Positions 61,357 through 64,000 of a stretch of DNA of 64,000 nucleotides are shown piece by piece (the first letter of the stretch is position 1; each line of letters opens with the position of its first letter). The position numbers and the translations under genes were made by a program. The stretch covers positions 248,001 through 312,000 of the forward strand of contig NW_005179389.1 in NCBI RefSeq assembly GCF_000350225.1, written 5' to 3'. A model generated the notes under the pieces. That model worked only from the letters and a program-made list of their open reading frames with translations. It did no database searches and was not told where the DNA came from. The stretch comes from Chondrus crispus. Lineage: Eukaryota > Rhodophyta > Florideophyceae > Gigartinales > Gigartinaceae.

Positions 61357-64000
61357 GTTCCGGAGTGAGATCCCTACCTGTACGCGCTCGAAGTCTTTTC
61401 TCGTAGCGCGACAATAATTCCTCGGGTACGTGTGTGCGTGCTGTCCAAGTGGGTTGGTCGTAGTCCGCCCACTTGATGAGGAACTCCGTAGTTCTGTCCT
61501 CCATGGTTCGATGCCGGAGTAGTCGTTCGACGGCATACGGAGTACCCTCGGTGACCTTGTCGGCAAGGTCACCCGGGGTTGTCGTACTCGTCCGTGGTGC
61601 GTCCGTCGGTGGTGGCGCGTACACGCAGCGGTCTGCAGAGACGCGCTCAGTAGCGCCATCACGATCGATCGTGATGGTGCGGCGGTCGTTCGCGAGGACG
61701 CGGTAGGGTCCGACTGCTGGGGACGCCAACTTATTCGACGTCTTCCCCCCATCGGTGGGGTTGAGGTATACATATTCGCCGGGACGGAGTCGCGTGTTGA
61801 TCCGCCGTATGCGCTTATCGAAGTCGCGCTTGTATCGGGCCTGCGTCCGATGCAGGCTCTCGTAAGCCTTCTGAATGGTAGAGTCCAAGGTCTTGAGGAA
61901 CTCGGCGCGTTGGTTTCCCCTATAGGAAGGGGGTGTCTCACCGTCGGCTCGTTGAAGAGAGAACTCCGGCGGTGGCCTACTGAGCACGAGCTCGAATGGC
62001 GTGGTGCGCGTGGTGCGATGAACGTGGGAGTTATACGCGTACGGAAGCGGCCCCACGTACACGTCCCAGTCATCTTGATGCTCGCCTACGTAGTTTCGAA
62101 GCATTGCGGCGATCGTTCGGTTGTATCGCTCGACTTGTCCGTTAGTCTGCGGATGGTACGCCGACGTAAATAGGTTCGTAATTCCGAGAACCCGGCACGT
62201 GCTGTGGAAGAACTTAGAGTTGAACTGCGGTCCGTTATCCGACAGTAACGTGCGCGGGACGCCGTATTTAAATACCCAGGCGTCACAGAACGCAACTGCG
62301 ATGGTGTAGGCGGTAATCGTACGTAGTGCGAAGACCTGCGTGAGCTTGGTAAAGCGATCGGTAATTACGAGCAGGAACTGTTTTCCTGCCTTCGTCTTGG
62401 GGAGCGGACCCAAGATGTCGATGGCCAGGCTCTCAAGCGGCCGGGTTGCCGGGAACAACTTCAAACGGTTGAGGTGTTTCCGCAACTTGACCCGGTTCAT
62501 CGCACAGGTCCGACACCCTCGCACCGTCGCGGCGACATCGGCGGCGAGATGGGGCCAGTAGTACTCACGACGGAGCGGGAAACACATGCGATTCTGGCCC
62601 GGGTGTCCCGCGATGGCCGGGTCGTGGCACAGTCGTAGCAATCGTGCGCGCAGCGTTCGAGGGACCACCAACTGTACGATATCAGGGTCGAAGGGGTGTC
62701 TCCGTTTGAGCACCCCCTAGTGGTCCTCGAAGAACGCGGAGTCTCGGGATTCAGATTGTCGTGCCAAAACGGTTTGGCAGAAGTCATCTACGCGTTGCTC
62801 TTCGGCGATCTCCTCTATCGTAAGAGGAGCCGGAAGGTCGTCCTGCGGAGGGGCGACCGCGGAGGCGAGCGCGCCAGCTTCGTGGTCTGAGGCGCGCTCG
62901 ATGTCGGCGGCGTCGAACTCGTCATTCTCTTCCCAAAACGAAGTGGGGCCTTGGAGAGCGGGGGCTTCGTCGTCGCCCCTCGGCTCTTCGCGCGCTCGGG
63001 CGCGCGAACTTCTCCCTGAGTTGGTTTGGTTCCGTGTCGTCGCGAAGACGTGGTCGACCTCGTGGTCGCAGCTCGCGGCGCAAACGTGGTCCGCGAGCTC
63101 GTTCGATACGTCTTGAACGGTCGTGCCCGCGTCGAAGGTAGGAATATCGTCGTCCACTTCGACGGCGGGGCGAGGGTCGTCGGCGACTCTCGGCGACACG
63201 AGACGTGACAGGGCGTCGGGAACCTGGTATACACGTCCGGGGCGGTACTGAATGGTGAAATCGTATTCAGCCAGACGTAACCGCCACCGGGTTAGTCTTT
63301 CCGGAGCTCTCGGCGAGGGACATGAGCCACCTCAACGCGTCGTGATCCGTTCGGACGGTGAACTTTGTTCCTTCGATATACTGCCGCAGTGTGCGGACGG
63401 CCCATACTACGGCGAAGCACTCGCGCTCCGTGGCGCTGTAGTTGCGCTCGCTGTCGTTCAGCGAGTACGACCAATACCCGACGGGACGCCAATCGTTTGG
63501 CTGGTCGTGCTCTTGGAGCAGCGTGCACCCTAACTGATAGGCGCTCGCGTCGGTGTCGATCATGTACGGTCGGCCGTGTCGGGGCAGCGCGAGAATCGGC
63601 GGTTTGATCATCCGTTCCTTCAACGTCTCGAAGGCTTGCAGTCGGGCCTCCGTCGGGTCATCGAAGTTGGGGTCCGCGTCTTTGCGCGTCATGTTCGTTA
63701 ATGGACGCGCAATTTTCGCGAACCCCCTGACGAAGCAGCAGTAGACGTTGCACGCCCCGAGGAACGAGCGCACTTGCGTCAACGTCCTCGGGAACGTGAA
63801 CGTCTTGAAGGCATCCGCCGCCGCTTCGGCGACACTCAGCTTACCTGGGGAGATGACGTGCCCCAGGTAGTGCACCTTCGGACGGAAGAAGCTGCACTTC
63901 TTGAGCTTGAGGGAAATACCGGCGCTCCTCAACAAGCTCAAGACAGTGTCCAGGTGCGTTGCGTGTTCCGCGTGCGTACGCGAGAACACAATGACGTCGT
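61334..64000 (-). mobile_element. Gypsy (chromovirus) pol, 3' half, runs off the window
   Basis: Ty3/gypsy element on the minus strand. From the right edge leftward: end of reverse transcriptase (LSLLRSAGISLKLKKCSFF, YLGHVISPG) and RNase H (TDASAYQLGCTLLQ, YSATERECFAVVWAVRTLRQ, RTDHDALRWL) about 63,270-64,000; a spacer; integrase zinc module H-x-x-x-x-x-G-H-P-G ... C-R-T-C about 62,510-62,640; integrase core (DILGPLPKTKAGKQFLLVITD, LLSDNGPQF, YHPQTNGQVERYNR) about 61,990-62,470; and a chromodomain-like tail (TPYAVERLLRHR ... EFLIKWADYDQPTWTARTHV) about 61,400-61,560. Chromodomains at the pol end mark chromoviruses, which use them to choose chromatin for insertion. The part seen carries few breaks, perhaps two or three. 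The 5' LTR, gag, protease and most of RT lie outside. The 3' LTR is probably at 56,281 and below, about 5 kb away. Confidence 0.92.

Overview
The window is a stretch of eukaryotic nuclear DNA made mostly of transposable elements. I saw no ribosome-binding sites or operons, no rRNA or tRNA genes and no CRISPR. Genes have TATA boxes, the long open frames lack visible introns, and most mobile-element families present are eukaryote-specific. Intronless compact genes, a red-algal style of Ty1/copia elements and transposases of the kind abundant in red algae and oomycetes make a multicellular red alga (Chondrus-like) my best guess. This is inference from style, not a match.

Layout. 0.8-5.2 kb: a nearly complete Copia LTR element with a perfect 5-bp target duplication. 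6.4-13.4 kb: two paralogous small secreted proteins with 16 cysteines each, both on the minus strand with matching promoters, plus a solo LTR of the first Copia family between them. 14-18 kb: gene-poor DNA with hairpins, a C-rich minisatellite and a dispersed repeat. 18.4-21.5 kb: a PIF/Harbinger DNA transposon with TIRs, a TTA target duplication, a nuclease gene and a Myb/SANT-like gene; it sits in a second copy of the dispersed repeat, whose uninterrupted form is at 14.1 kb. 21.9-26.8 kb: a second Copia element (minus strand) with a 100-base assembly gap. 27.4-29.4 kb: two tandem arrays (106-bp and 102-bp units).

29.7-41.0 kb holds the three best-preserved long genes: a 1,267-residue TNP2/CACTA-like transposase, a 455-residue protein with a possible Tudor-like N-terminus, and a convergent 769-residue nuclear-type coiled-coil protein. 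Between the first two lie palindrome-rich DNA, including two 222-bp copies of a foldback unit, each followed by CACGTG boxes spaced exactly 28 bp apart. 42-48 kb: a pogo-like element (TIRs, TA duplication) flanked by two decayed transposases of another DDE family known from oomycetes.

From about 49.8 kb the DNA becomes unlike the rest, with GC-rich blocks and pyrimidine-rich blocks. 56.0-64.0 kb looks like the 3' half of a chromodomain-bearing Gypsy element on the minus strand, running off the right edge. Between its pol end and its probable 3' LTR lies about 5 kb carrying an open antisense frame of about 800 codons, bracketed by two copies of a polypurine-tract motif.

How the parts work together: most genes here serve element mobility. 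The clear candidates for host genes are the two secreted cysteine-rich proteins. The three-gene cluster at 29.7-41.0 kb could be a large undescribed transposon with accessory proteins or host genes of transposon origin; the sequence alone does not decide.
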